A stretch of 64,000 nt of DNA from Streptomyces triticisoli (lineage in GTDB: Bacteria > Actinomycetota > Actinomycetes > Streptomycetales > Streptomycetaceae): assembly GCF_003270085.1 (NCBI RefSeq), contig NZ_QFDQ01000029.1:1-64000 (forward strand), in the 5' to 3' direction. Shown one piece after another: positions 40,682 to 48,932 of this stretch; position 1 is the stretch's first letter; each line of letters begins with the position of its first letter. A program made the position numbers and the translations under genes. The notes beneath the pieces were generated by a model. It saw nothing but the letters and a program-made list of their open reading frames with translations, made no database searches and was not told where the DNA came from.

Positions 40682-40726
40682 AGCGGGCCATGTCCGGTGT
40701 GTACCGGAACAGGGCCCGCTCTTTGC
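40682..40726 (+). terminator. Terminator after parB
   Basis: Interrupted stem AGCGGGCC...CCGGT/ACCGG...GGCCCGCT followed by CTTTGC, 40 bases after parB. Confidence 0.8.
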
Positions 40727-40854
40727 TTTCAGCCGGTATCGACGCAATCGCATCCTGGTTACGATGCGTTCGGATATGCGCATCCATCCGCCGGCACCTG
40801 TGATGGACGCCCGTGCATGACGCTTGAGGGTGAAGGAAGCGAGGAACAGCTTTC

Positions 40855-41472
40855 ATGGGCCGTAGGCTCGTACCACTCACGCTGGACAACCTTCAGGACC
40901 TTCCCGAGCGCTGTCGTGCGTGTGTCTTCTGGGAGCTGGATCCCGTCAGTGGCGAAGCCGCGGTGAAGGCGGGCACGCCCGCACTGGAAAAGGAAGCGTG
41001 GATCTCCGCCGTCCTGCTGGACTGGGGTTCCTGCGGCCGGGTCGTCTACGTCGACGACATCCCCGTGGGCTTCGTGCTCTACGCTCCCCCCGCCTACGTC
41101 CCCCGTTCCACGGCGTTTTCCACGAGTCCCGTCTCGCCGGACGCGGTGCAGCTGATGACCGGCTTCATCATGCCGGGCTACCAGGGGCAAGGGTTGGGCC
41201 GAGTGATGGTGCAGACGGTCGCGAAGGACCTGCTGCGGCGGGGCTTCAAGGCCATCGAGGCATTCGGGGACGCCCGCTGGAAGGAACCCGCCTGCATGCT
41301 CCCGGCCGATCATCTGCTGGCCGTGGGGTTCAAGACGGTCCGGCACCACCCCACCCACCCACGGCTGCGGCTGGAACTGCGGTCGACGCTGTCGTGGAAG
41401 GAAGACGTGGAGATGGCGCTCGACCGGCTTCTGGGAGCCGTGCAGAAGGAACCGGTGCTGCGGCCGCTGTAG
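40855..41472 (+). CDS. GNAT family N-acetyltransferase
   Basis: 205 aa. Acetyl-CoA-binding core FIMPGYQGQGLGRVMVQTVA preceded by a strand with FVLYAPPAYVPR. The substrate is unknown. The Mycobacterium origin region carries a gene of similar place (Rv3916c) next to cwlM; no cwlM is present here, as trxA comes next. It is convergent with trxA. Confidence 0.85.
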   Translation: MGRRLVPLTLDNLQDLPERCRACVFWELDPVSGEAAVKAGTPALEKEAWISAVLLDWGSCGRVVYVDDIPVGFVLYAPPAYVPRSTAFSTSPVSPDAVQLMTGFIMPGYQGQGLGRVMVQTVAKDLLRRGFKAIEAFGDARWKEPACMLPADHLLAVGFKTVRHHPTHPRLRLELRSTLSWKEDVEMALDRLLGAVQKEPVLRPL

Positions 41473-41486
41473 AGGGGTCGCTTTGC

Positions 41487-41522
41487 GCGAATGGGCCAAC
41501 CCTGCAGGGTTGGCCCATTCGC
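41487..41522. terminator. 36-bp perfect palindrome, two-way terminator
   Basis: GCGAATGGGCCAACCC, centre TGCA, GGGTTGGCCCATTCGC, with no mismatch. It starts 14 bases after the acetyltransferase stop and lies 43 bases past the trxA stop on the other strand. parS 4 begins at the very next base. Confidence 0.9.
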
Positions 41523-41536
41523 GTTTCACGTGAAAC
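41523..41536. other. parS: parS site 4
   Basis: Perfect GTTTCACGTGAAAC between the convergent acetyltransferase and trxA genes, abutting the 36-bp palindrome. Confidence 0.95.
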
Positions 41537-41565
41537 ATGCGCCGTCGTCGCGACGACCTGTCACG

Positions 41566-41898
41566 TCACTCGGCGATGAAGTCCTCGAGGTCGCGAACGA
41601 TCGCGGCCTTCGGCTTGGCCCCCACGATGGTCTTGGCGACCTCGCCGTTCTGGTAGACGTTCAGGGTCGGGATGGACATGACGCCGTACTTGGCGGCCGT
41701 GTTCGGGTTCTCGTCGATGTTGAGCTTGACGACCTCGATCTTGTCGCCGTACTCGGTGGCGATCGCCTCGAGGGACGGAGCGATCTGGCGGCAGGGACCG
41801 CACCAGGCGGCCCAGAAGTCCACCAGGACGGGCTTGTCGCTCTTGAGGACGTCCTGTTCGAAGGTGTCGTCGGTCACGTTCTTCAGGGTGCCGGCCAC
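41566..41898 (-). CDS. trxA: Thioredoxin
   Basis: 110 aa. Active site FWAAWCGPCRQIAP and the cis-Pro segment MSIPTLNVYQNGE. A cytoplasmic disulfide reductant, reduced by TrxB encoded 47 bases upstream on the same strand, so trxB-trxA is an operon. Confidence 0.98.
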   Translation of the reverse strand: MAGTLKNVTDDTFEQDVLKSDKPVLVDFWAAWCGPCRQIAPSLEAIATEYGDKIEVVKLNIDENPNTAAKYGVMSIPTLNVYQNGEVAKTIVGAKPKAAIVRDLEDFIAE

Positions 41899-41945
41899 AG
41901 CGGGCTCCTTAACTGGTCGTGCGTGGGGTGGGGTGGTTGAGGGTC

Positions 41946-42917
41946 TCAGACGGTGGACTTCTCGGGCTCGGCCTTCTGCTCGTTGTCCGCGACAGCGGCG
42001 AGGAAGCGCTCAGCGTCCAGGGCGGCGGAGCAGCCGGTGCCGGCCGCGGTGATCGCCTGGCGGTAGGTGTGGTCGACCACGTCACCCGCGCCGAAGACAC
42101 CGGTGACATTGGTGCGGGTGGACGGCGAGTCGACCTTCAGGTAGCCCTCCTCGTCCAGGTCCAGCTGGTCCTTGAAGAGCTCGGTGCGCGGGTCGTGACC
42201 GATCGCGATGAACAAGCCCGTCACCGGAAGATCCGAGAGTTCGCCGGTCTTGACGTTGCGCAGCTTCAGACCGGAGAGCTTCTGATCGCCCTGGATCTCG
42301 GCGACCTCGCTGTCCCAGACGAACGTGATCTTCGGGTCGGCGAAGGCGCGCTCCTGCATCGCCTTGGAGGCCCGCAGAGTGTCCCGGCGGTGGACGACGG
42401 TGACGGACTTCGCGAAGCGGGAGAGGAAGGTGGCCTCTTCCATGGCGGTGTCGCCGCCACCGATCACGGCGATGTCCTGGTCCCTGAAGAAGAAGCCGTC
42501 ACAGGTGGCGCACCAGGAGACACCCCGGCCGGTGAACGCGTCCTCGTTCGGCAGGCCGAGCTTGCGGTGCTGCGAGCCGGTGGCGACGATGACGGCCTTC
42601 GCCCGGTGCACCGTGCCCGCCGTGTCCGTGACGGTCTTGATCTCACCGGTCAGGTCGGCGGAGACGGCGTCGTCCGGGACGAGCTCGGCTCCGAAGCGCT
42701 CGGCCTGCGCGCGCATGTTGTCCATGAGGTCGGGGCCCATGATGCCGTCGCGGAAGCCTGGGAAGTTCTCCACGTCGGTGGTGTTCATCAGCGCGCCACC
42801 CGCAGTGACGGCACCCTCGAAGACCAGCGGCTTCAGCGACGCGCGCGCGGTGTAGAGCGCCGCCGTGTAGCCGGCGGGCCCGGAGCCGATGATGATCACG
42901 TTACGGACGTCGCTCAC
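41946..42917 (-). CDS. trxB: Thioredoxin reductase
   Basis: 323 aa from a GTG at 42917. FAD-binding [16 protein letters not shown], redox pair in [15 protein letters not shown]-binding [10 protein letters not shown] and C-terminal [10 protein letters not shown]. It reduces thioredoxin with NADPH. A SigR-type promoter precedes it. A longer frame to 43031 would run over that promoter and is rejected. Confidence 0.98.
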   Translation of the reverse strand: MSDVRNVIIIGSGPAGYTAALYTARASLKPLVFEGAVTAGGALMNTTDVENFPGFRDGIMGPDLMDNMRAQAERFGAELVPDDAVSADLTGEIKTVTDTAGTVHRAKAVIVATGSQHRKLGLPNEDAFTGRGVSWCATCDGFFFRDQDIAVIGGGDTAMEEATFLSRFAKSVTVVHRRDTLRASKAMQERAFADPKITFVWDSEVAEIQGDQKLSGLKLRNVKTGELSDLPVTGLFIAIGHDPRTELFKDQLDLDEEGYLKVDSPSTRTNVTGVFGAGDVVDHTYRQAITAAGTGCSAALDAERFLAAVADNEQKAEPEKSTV

Positions 42918-42989
42918 GGCTTGATTCCTCGTCTCTGGACTGTGTCGTACGGCCGGTGGGAGCCCTGTCTCACAGCTCTCACCCCATCC

Positions 42990-43016
42990 AACGGATCCTA
43001 CGGGGCGAGCATTCCC
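42990..43016 (-). promoter_or_regulatory. SigR-type promoter of trxB-trxA
   Basis: On the minus strand GGGAAT (43016-43011), exactly 18 bases, then GTT (42992-42990), the SigR consensus GGGAAT-N18-GTT. It lies 73-99 bases before the trxB start. trxBA of S. coelicolor is a known SigR (disulfide-stress) target. Confidence 0.85.
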
Positions 43017-43104
43017 GGTGTGCCCGGGCACACGGAGGCGCGTCAGAGTACGGGAGTACGGGATACCACGGGGCGCGAGAGTCCAAGCGTGCGCGCGCTC
43101 AGGG

Positions 43105-43145
43105 AACGCGCGTAGGAGTGCTGGCTAACGCGCGTAGGAGTGCTG
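43105..43145. repeat. 19-bp direct repeat at the anti-sigma 3' end
   Basis: AACGCGCGTAGGAGTGCTG occurs at 43105-43123 and 43127-43145 (period 22). On the minus strand the second-numbered copy encodes the last residues QHSYAR of the anti-sigma gene and the other lies past its TAG. Confidence 0.9.
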
Positions 43146-44030
43146 CAGCAGAACCTTGGGCGCGGCTGAGGGGTGCTGGACGCAGCTCGCGTCGACCAGG
43201 TAGGCCGTGACGCGGGTGCTGTCACCGGAGGGGTCGGGCAGCACGACGAGATAGGCGTCCTTGCCGTCGTAGGCGCCCGCCTGGGCGGCGAGAGGGGCGC
43301 CGGAGTCGCTGATGCCCTGCCGGACACACGAGGGCACCGTGACGGTGGGTGTCTTCAGAACCTTCGGCTTGCCGGTGCCCGAAGCGGAGCCCACGCCGAA
43401 GCTGCGCGGGGCACGGGTGTCTCCCGGCGCTTTCTGTGTCTTCTCAAGGAGGTCCGCGACCTGGGTCTTGAGCGTTCCCTCGGAGAAAGTGTCCGCGGAC
43501 GCACTCGGTCGGCCGTGCGCCGTGGTGTCGGAACCCTTGTCGTCGTGCTGGGTCGCCACCACCACGGAAGCGACGCCCAGGGCGGCCACGGCAAAGGCGG
43601 AGCCCAGGACGGCGATCCTGCGACGCCCGCGCCGGGTGCGGGGCTTGCGGCCTGGCCCGGTGCTGGAAGCGCGCGCCCGGCCCGAGGGGCGGTCCGCGGC
43701 CGATGTTTCACGTGAAACATGCGCGTTCCCGGCGACGGAACCGGACCCAGTCGGCTCTGCGGTCTCGGTGGCCTTGACCGTCTCGGCGGCTTCGGCGGCG
43801 AGGGCTGCGTCGATGCGGTCCGCGACGTCACCGGGCATGCCCGGCGGGTCCGGCAGTGTGCCGAGCAGGCCACGGATCTCCTCCAGCGACGCGTGGACAT
43901 CGGCGCACAGCTCGCACTCGTCCAGGTGCCGTCGAAGGTCCGTGGCCCGGGAGGGGCCGAGGATGCCCTCAGTGAGATCGGAGATCTCCGTGACGTCCGG
44001 GTGCCCGGCCGCGTCCGTCGTGGTTGTCAC
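43125..44030 (-). CDS. Zinc-containing anti-sigma factor (RsmA-like) for the adjacent ECF sigma
   Basis: 301 aa, GTG start. N-terminal ZAS motif HLDECELC (HxxxCxxC, ~35-42), linker with parS 5 in the DNA, one membrane helix (IAVLGSAFAVAALGVASVVV) and an extracytoplasmic C-terminal domain with two conserved-looking Cys (PSCVRQG, DASCVQH). It should hold SigM inactive until a signal releases it. Start and sigma-factor stop overlap by four bases. Corresponds to mycobacterial Rv3912/RsmA by position. A short tandem duplication sets the present stop. Confidence 0.88.
   Translation of the reverse strand: MTTTTDAAGHPDVTEISDLTEGILGPSRATDLRRHLDECELCADVHASLEEIRGLLGTLPDPPGMPGDVADRIDAALAAEAAETVKATETAEPTGSGSVAGNAHVSRETSAADRPSGRARASSTGPGRKPRTRRGRRRIAVLGSAFAVAALGVASVVVATQHDDKGSDTTAHGRPSASADTFSEGTLKTQVADLLEKTQKAPGDTRAPRSFGVGSASGTGKPKVLKTPTVTVPSCVRQGISDSGAPLAAQAGAYDGKDAYLVVLPDPSGDSTRVTAYLVDASCVQHPSAAPKVLLQHSYAR
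43705..43718. other. parS: parS site 5 (inside the anti-sigma gene)
   Basis: Perfect GTTTCACGTGAAAC in the linker-coding part of the anti-sigma gene, extended by AT on each side; it encodes HVSRET. Confidence 0.95.
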
Positions 44031-44767
44031 GCTCGCCCACCTCCGCCCTTCACAGCAGCTGAATCGCTTGCTCCCGCGCCCTGCGTGCCCGTTCCTTGCG
44101 TGCCCGTGTCCTCAGGACTCGCTGCCGGTGGGACGGATGCCCCCTGCGTCCGGTTCCGTCTCGTGCCCGGTTCCTTCTTCTCGCCGGTGCTTTCCGGTCG
44201 TAGATGGGTGAGCAGCGGCAGAAGTCTTGCCCTGCCCCGGGCACAACGGCTCTTGACCGTCCCGGGCGGCACATCGAGGACGCGTGCGGCCTCGGCGACC
44301 GGATACCCCTGCATGTCCACGAGGACCAGTGCGGCCCGCTGGTCGGGCGGCAGGGCGCCCAGTGCCTCGAAGAGCTGCCGCTGCACGTCGTTCCTCTCGG
44401 CGGGCGCCGAGGCCGCCTCGTGCGGTTCCAGCAGCTGCTCCAGGCGCTCGGTGTCGTCCACCGGCGACGTCTTGCGCGAGGCCGCCTTGCGGGCCCGGTC
44501 CAGACAGGCGTTCACCGTGATCCGGTGCAGCCAGGTCGTGACGGCCGACTGCCCCCGGAAGGTGTGAGCGGCCCGGTAGGCGGAGACGAACGCGTCCTGA
44601 ACGGCGTCGGCGGCCTCCTCACGGTCGCCGAGCGTACGCAGGGCGACCGCCCAGAGCCGGTCGCGGTGGCGCCGTACAAGCTCACCGAAGGCTTCGGGGT
44701 CACCCTCCACATGACGGGCCAGGAGATCCTGATCGCTCGCGTCGCCGTATGCGGTGCCGTCCGCCAT
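44027..44767 (-). CDS. sigM: ECF RNA polymerase sigma factor SigM
   Basis: 246 aa. Sigma region 2 (DAVQDAFVSAYRAAHTFRGQ then WLHRITVNACLDRAR) and region 4 (LPPDQRAALVLVDMQGYPVA then VPPGTVKSRCARGRARL). The ~50-residue C-terminal tail is low complexity. It is co-transcribed with its anti-sigma gene and 27 bases downstream of the pseudokinase gene. The place next to trxBA and murJ matches mycobacterial sigM. The regulon is unknown from this window. Confidence 0.92.
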   Translation of the reverse strand: MADGTAYGDASDQDLLARHVEGDPEAFGELVRRHRDRLWAVALRTLGDREEAADAVQDAFVSAYRAAHTFRGQSAVTTWLHRITVNACLDRARKAASRKTSPVDDTERLEQLLEPHEAASAPAERNDVQRQLFEALGALPPDQRAALVLVDMQGYPVAEAARVLDVPPGTVKSRCARGRARLLPLLTHLRPESTGEKKEPGTRRNRTQGASVPPAASPEDTGTQGTGTQGAGASDSAAVKGGGGRA

Positions 44768-44793
44768 CGGATCCCCTCCCCCTTGGTGAGACG

Positions 44794-46518
44794 TCAGCCC
44801 GTGAATTTCACGTCGGTGATGGCTTGTTTGTAACCGGCACCGCTGTAGCCGTCACTGGGCGCCATGGGCACATCCGTGATCCACAGCAGCACGTACTGAG
44901 TCTTCAACGACTTCGTCGCTTTCACCGTGAGAGAGGTCCCACTGGTGGTCGCGGTCCCGATCTTCTTCATCCCCCCGATCCCGGTCGAGGGGCTCAGGGA
45001 GTCCGTGGCGTAGAGGTGGACCGTGGTGTGGTCGCCGGCGTAGCGGAGCCCTATCGATGCTGCGGAGATCTCCTCGGCCGAGCCGAGGTCGTAGACGATG
45101 CCCACACCCGGCTTGTAGGGGGCAAGCCTCGGGCCGTCGGCGTAGCTCTTGGTCCGCCAGTACGTGGAGCTGTCATTGTCGTAGGTCTTACCGACGTCTC
45201 CCGCAGCCTGGGCACCACCGACGACGACGTACTCCTGTGCCCCCTGGACCTGGATCGACTTGACCGGATTCGGCCGCTTGTCGTTCTTGTCGTTGCCGTC
45301 CTGCGTCTGGGTCTGGGTGTTGTCGGGCTTGCGGCCTCCGCTCATCAGAGTGTCCGCGAGCTGCCAGCTTCCCAGGCCCAGGGCGGCGATGAGCAGCGCC
45401 GAGACGGCCCACTTCAGGGCCTTGCCGGTGCGGCTCTGCAGCGGGGGCGGCGGGGCCGGAACCGGCTGGGTGACGCCGGGGTGCGCCGCCGGACGGCCGT
45501 ACGTGCCCTGCTGGTACGAGGTGTGCTGGTACTCCGGCGGCGCGGTGAACGCCGGCTCCGGAGGACGGATGCGCGGCATCTCGCCGATCGCCCTGACCAG
45601 TTCCTCCGGCGTGGTGCACGCCGCCTCGTGCCGGGAGGCGGTGGCGCCGTCGTTGACGAGGGCGCGCATGGCGAGTTCGGACAGGCCGCGGTGGATGCCC
45701 GCGCGCACCTGGTCCGGGGCGATGAGGCCGATGTCCTTGGGCAGACCGGACAGGCCGTAGGCGTCGTTCTCGTACGGCCAGCGCTGGGTGAGCGCCGCGT
45801 ACAGCAGGGCGCCGATCGCCTCGGTGTCGGTGCGCTGCGGGGTGTCGGAACTGACGCCGCGCAGCGCGGCGTTCACGGCCAGGCCGCGGATGCGCCACTG
45901 TCCGGTGGAGGTGTGCAGCACGGCGTTGGGGTTGAGTCGCAGATGTGCGAGACCCTCACGGTGCGCGGCGGCCATCGCGGAGGCGATCTGGCTGACCAAC
46001 TGGTAGGCGTCGTGCGGCTCCAGAGGTCCGGAGGACAGCAGCGCGGTCAGCTCCGTGGCATCGGGCAGCCATTCGTGGACGACGTAGACGAGGTCGTTCT
46101 CCTCGACGGCGTCGAGGACCTGCACGAACCGGGGGTCGCCGAGCAGCGCGGAGGAGCGGGCCGCGGCCAGCACGGACCGGGCGCGGGCGTGGTCCGCGGG
46201 CAGGATGTGCACCCCGACGGCGCGACGGAGTTTCTCGTCCACCGCGCGCCAACTGCTGAATCCGTCCAGACGGGTGATGCACTCCTCGAGGCGGTAGCGT
46301 CTGGCCAGCTTGTGCCCGCTGTGCAGTTCGGGAGGCGAGGACTTCTTTCCGGGACTCTCGGTCTCGGTCCCGCCGCTTCCCTGTGCCTCGTCGTTGTCCG
46401 TGTCCCGCTTCCGGTTCTGGGCCACTCCGTCGGACGTGGACTGGTCCGCCTTGGCGGTCAGCGACTCCTCGCCGCTGTTGTCTGCCACGTCGACGGCAGC
46501 CGTGCTCCGTTCTGCCAC
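44794..46518 (-). CDS. Transmembrane pseudokinase with discoidin-like C-terminus (MviN-associated)
   Basis: 574 aa from a GTG at 46518 with a strong GGAGGCAGGAG; an ATG at 46542 lacks a ribosome site. Kinase-like domain (~85-330) in which HRD is replaced by HLRLNPN and DFG by RGL, so it is a pseudokinase. Then a Pro-rich linker, one helix (WAVSALLIAALGLGSWQLA) and an extracytoplasmic beta domain (TYDNDSSTYWRTKSYADGPR, YDLGSAEEISAASIGL) like F5/8 or discoidin modules. In mycobacteria this pseudokinase is fused to MurJ (MviN) and its phosphorylated form binds FhaA. Here it is a separate gene just downstream of murJ; the same pathway is inferred. Confidence 0.85.
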   Translation of the reverse strand: MAERSTAAVDVADNSGEESLTAKADQSTSDGVAQNRKRDTDNDEAQGSGGTETESPGKKSSPPELHSGHKLARRYRLEECITRLDGFSSWRAVDEKLRRAVGVHILPADHARARSVLAAARSSALLGDPRFVQVLDAVEENDLVYVVHEWLPDATELTALLSSGPLEPHDAYQLVSQIASAMAAAHREGLAHLRLNPNAVLHTSTGQWRIRGLAVNAALRGVSSDTPQRTDTEAIGALLYAALTQRWPYENDAYGLSGLPKDIGLIAPDQVRAGIHRGLSELAMRALVNDGATASRHEAACTTPEELVRAIGEMPRIRPPEPAFTAPPEYQHTSYQQGTYGRPAAHPGVTQPVPAPPPPLQSRTGKALKWAVSALLIAALGLGSWQLADTLMSGGRKPDNTQTQTQDGNDKNDKRPNPVKSIQVQGAQEYVVVGGAQAAGDVGKTYDNDSSTYWRTKSYADGPRLAPYKPGVGIVYDLGSAEEISAASIGLRYAGDHTTVHLYATDSLSPSTGIGGMKKIGTATTSGTSLTVKATKSLKTQYVLLWITDVPMAPSDGYSGAGYKQAITDVKFTG

Positions 46519-46636
46519 CGTCGCTCCTGCCTCCCCATCCATCGTGCGCTGTCCGACGCCGAAACCAATTGTGCCCACAGTCCGCCGCTATGCACGACAC
46601 ACGGCTGCGGACGATGGTTGTGCGCCTACCCCCGTC

Positions 46637-48886
46637 TCAGCGCCCCAGGCGCCCGCGGACCATGCCCACGAGCGAGTTGACTTCCTCGATGCGCATGCGG
46701 CGGGCGGCGACGAAGAAGACGCCGAGCAGCAGGGCTCCACCGGCCAGCAGTGCGGCGAACGACCCCACGACACCCTGGCCCAGTGTGTGACCGATGCCGT
46801 AGCAGGCTGCGCCGCTGACGAGTGCAGCCGGTACCGAGGCGATGCACAGCCGGGCGTACGTCCGCACCACGCGCGAGCCGTCCAGGTCGCCGCCCAGCCG
46901 CTTGCGCAGCCGCCGCCAGGCGACACCGACGCCGAACGCGTACGCGAGACCGTACGCGGCGGCCATGCCTGCAACGGCCCACCGGGCCGGGAGCAGGAAG
47001 TAACACAGGACCGAGGCAGCCGCGTTGACCGCGGCCACGATGACCGTGTTGTAGAAGGGCGTGCGGGTGTCCTCGTAAGCGTAGAAGGCGCGCAGGACGA
47101 TGTACTGCACGGAGTAGGGAATCAGGCCGAGACCGAAGGCCATCAGCATGTAGCCCATGTTGGTGGCGGCCCCGGTGCCCGAGGAGCCGAACATCAGCGT
47201 GCACATCGGGATGCCGATCGAGAGGAAGCCGAAGGCGATGGGCACGATGGCGACGGCGGTGGTCCGCAGGCCCTGAGAGATGTCGTCGCGGACGGCGCCG
47301 CTGTCGTCCTCGGCGGCCGAACGGGAGATCCGCGGCAGCAGGGCGGCCATCAGGGAGACGGTGATGATGGCCTGCGGCAGGCCCCAGATCAGCTGGGCGT
47401 TGGCGTACGCGGCGAAGCCGGTGCCGACGACGCCGGACTGCTTGCCCGCGGCCGTGGACAGCTGGGAGACGACGAGTGCGCCCGCCTGGTTGGCCAGGAC
47501 GAACAGGATGGTCCACTTGGCGAGTGCCGCGGCCTTGCCGAGGCCGTGGCCCCGCCAGTCGAAACGCAGCCGCAGCCGGAACCCGGTCTCGCGCAGGTAC
47601 GGGATCATCGCCAGGGCCTGTACGACCAGTCCGAGCAGTACGCCGATGCCGAGCAGTCGCTGGCCCTCCGGCGGGATGTTCGTGACTTTCATGCCGGAGT
47701 GGGCGGCAGTGCCGTAGACCCAGATGAACGTGCCAAGCGTCACGATGATGACGATGTTGTTCAGGACCGGGGTCCACATCATCGCGCCGAACTTTCCGCG
47801 GGCGTTGAGGATCTGGCCCATCACCACGTGGACGCCCATGAAGAAGATCGAGGGCAGGAAGTAGCGGACGAAGGTGATGCCGACTTCGTTGGACGCCGGG
47901 TCGCTGGCGACCGAGTCGGACAGCATGCGGATCAGGAGGGGGGCGGCGAGCATCGCAAGGCCGGTGAGCGCACCCAGCGCCACCATGACGAGGGTCAGCA
48001 GCCGGTTGGCGTATGCCTCGCCTCCGTCGTCGTCTTCCTTCATGGCGCGCACGAGCTGGGGCACGAAGACGGAGTTGAGCCCGCCGCCGACGGTCAGGAT
48101 GTAGATCATCGTCGGCAGCTGGTAGGCCACTTGGAAGGTGTCACCGAGCACACCGATGCCAAGTGCTGAGACGATCATCGCCGAGCGGATGAACCCGGTG
48201 AGGCGGGAGACCATGGTGCCCGCCGCCATCACGGCGCTCGACTTCAACAGGCCGGAAGCCTTTCCGCCCCTCTTGGCCGGAGCGGGAGCCGGCTCGGCTG
48301 CCGGGGCTGTGGCCTCGACTGCGGTCGCGGTGGGGGCATACGGACCCATCGGCCCCTGGCCGGCCGCCAGGGTCGGGGCGGGGCCGGGCACCGAGGGGGC
48401 TTCGACCGGGGGGTGCCCGCCGGCCTGCTGCTGGTCCCGGAAGAGGTGGGCGAAGGCGTCCGGCTCGTGGCGCTTCTCGCCGGAGTGGCTGACCAGGTCG
48501 TCGACGCCGACGAACTGTGTGGTGCGGGGGTCCTCGCCGTGCGGCAGGTACTGGGTGGTGCCCGACGGCTCCGGCGGTGGAGTCTGCGCCCACACCCGCG
48601 GGTCGGGGGCGTGCGGCGACTGCGGCGGCTGCCCGTAGAGCGGCTGCTGAGGTCCGTGGGTGCCGGGCGGTGGCGGGGGGTGCGCGGCGCGGTCGTACAG
48701 CGCCTCGCCGACCGGATCCTGGGCGGTGAGGTCCTGAGCCCGGTAGGGGTCCTCGGCGTAGGCGTCCTGGAGATACATGTCCGCGGGCGGCTGCGGCGGC
48801 ATCTGACCGTGCTCGGGCGGCGGGGCGTCGGGGCTGTCCGAGCCGCCCACGGTCCGGCCGCGGTCACCGTCGTACGGCGCGTTCAT
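46637..48886 (-). CDS. murJ: Lipid II flippase MurJ (MviN)
   Basis: 749 aa. The first ~200 residues are a Pro/Gln/Asp-rich cytoplasmic extension; about fourteen membrane helices follow with MATE/MOP-type features such as GTMVSRLTGFIRSAMI, NSVFVPQLVRAM and VNAAASVLCYFLLP. It flips lipid II to the outer membrane leaflet. It lies between the DUF6049 gene and the pseudokinase gene on the same strand, gaps 46 and 118 bases. Part of the dispersed wall-growth network of the window. Confidence 0.95.
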   Translation of the reverse strand: MNAPYDGDRGRTVGGSDSPDAPPPEHGQMPPQPPADMYLQDAYAEDPYRAQDLTAQDPVGEALYDRAAHPPPPPGTHGPQQPLYGQPPQSPHAPDPRVWAQTPPPEPSGTTQYLPHGEDPRTTQFVGVDDLVSHSGEKRHEPDAFAHLFRDQQQAGGHPPVEAPSVPGPAPTLAAGQGPMGPYAPTATAVEATAPAAEPAPAPAKRGGKASGLLKSSAVMAAGTMVSRLTGFIRSAMIVSALGIGVLGDTFQVAYQLPTMIYILTVGGGLNSVFVPQLVRAMKEDDDGGEAYANRLLTLVMVALGALTGLAMLAAPLLIRMLSDSVASDPASNEVGITFVRYFLPSIFFMGVHVVMGQILNARGKFGAMMWTPVLNNIVIIVTLGTFIWVYGTAAHSGMKVTNIPPEGQRLLGIGVLLGLVVQALAMIPYLRETGFRLRLRFDWRGHGLGKAAALAKWTILFVLANQAGALVVSQLSTAAGKQSGVVGTGFAAYANAQLIWGLPQAIITVSLMAALLPRISRSAAEDDSGAVRDDISQGLRTTAVAIVPIAFGFLSIGIPMCTLMFGSSGTGAATNMGYMLMAFGLGLIPYSVQYIVLRAFYAYEDTRTPFYNTVIVAAVNAAASVLCYFLLPARWAVAGMAAAYGLAYAFGVGVAWRRLRKRLGGDLDGSRVVRTYARLCIASVPAALVSGAACYGIGHTLGQGVVGSFAALLAGGALLLGVFFVAARRMRIEEVNSLVGMVRGRLGR

Positions 48887-48932
48887 GGATTACCCCACCT
48901 CATCGTCCCGGGCCCTCCGGGCCACGACATCC

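Noticed and set aside
40855..41472. Mycobacterial-type cwlM at this position
   Set aside because: The gene is a GNAT acetyltransferase without an amidase domain; no cwlM is in the window.
42956..43210. Small plus-strand open frame upstream of trxB
   Set aside because: Covers the SigR promoter and direct repeats; no ribosome site or family.
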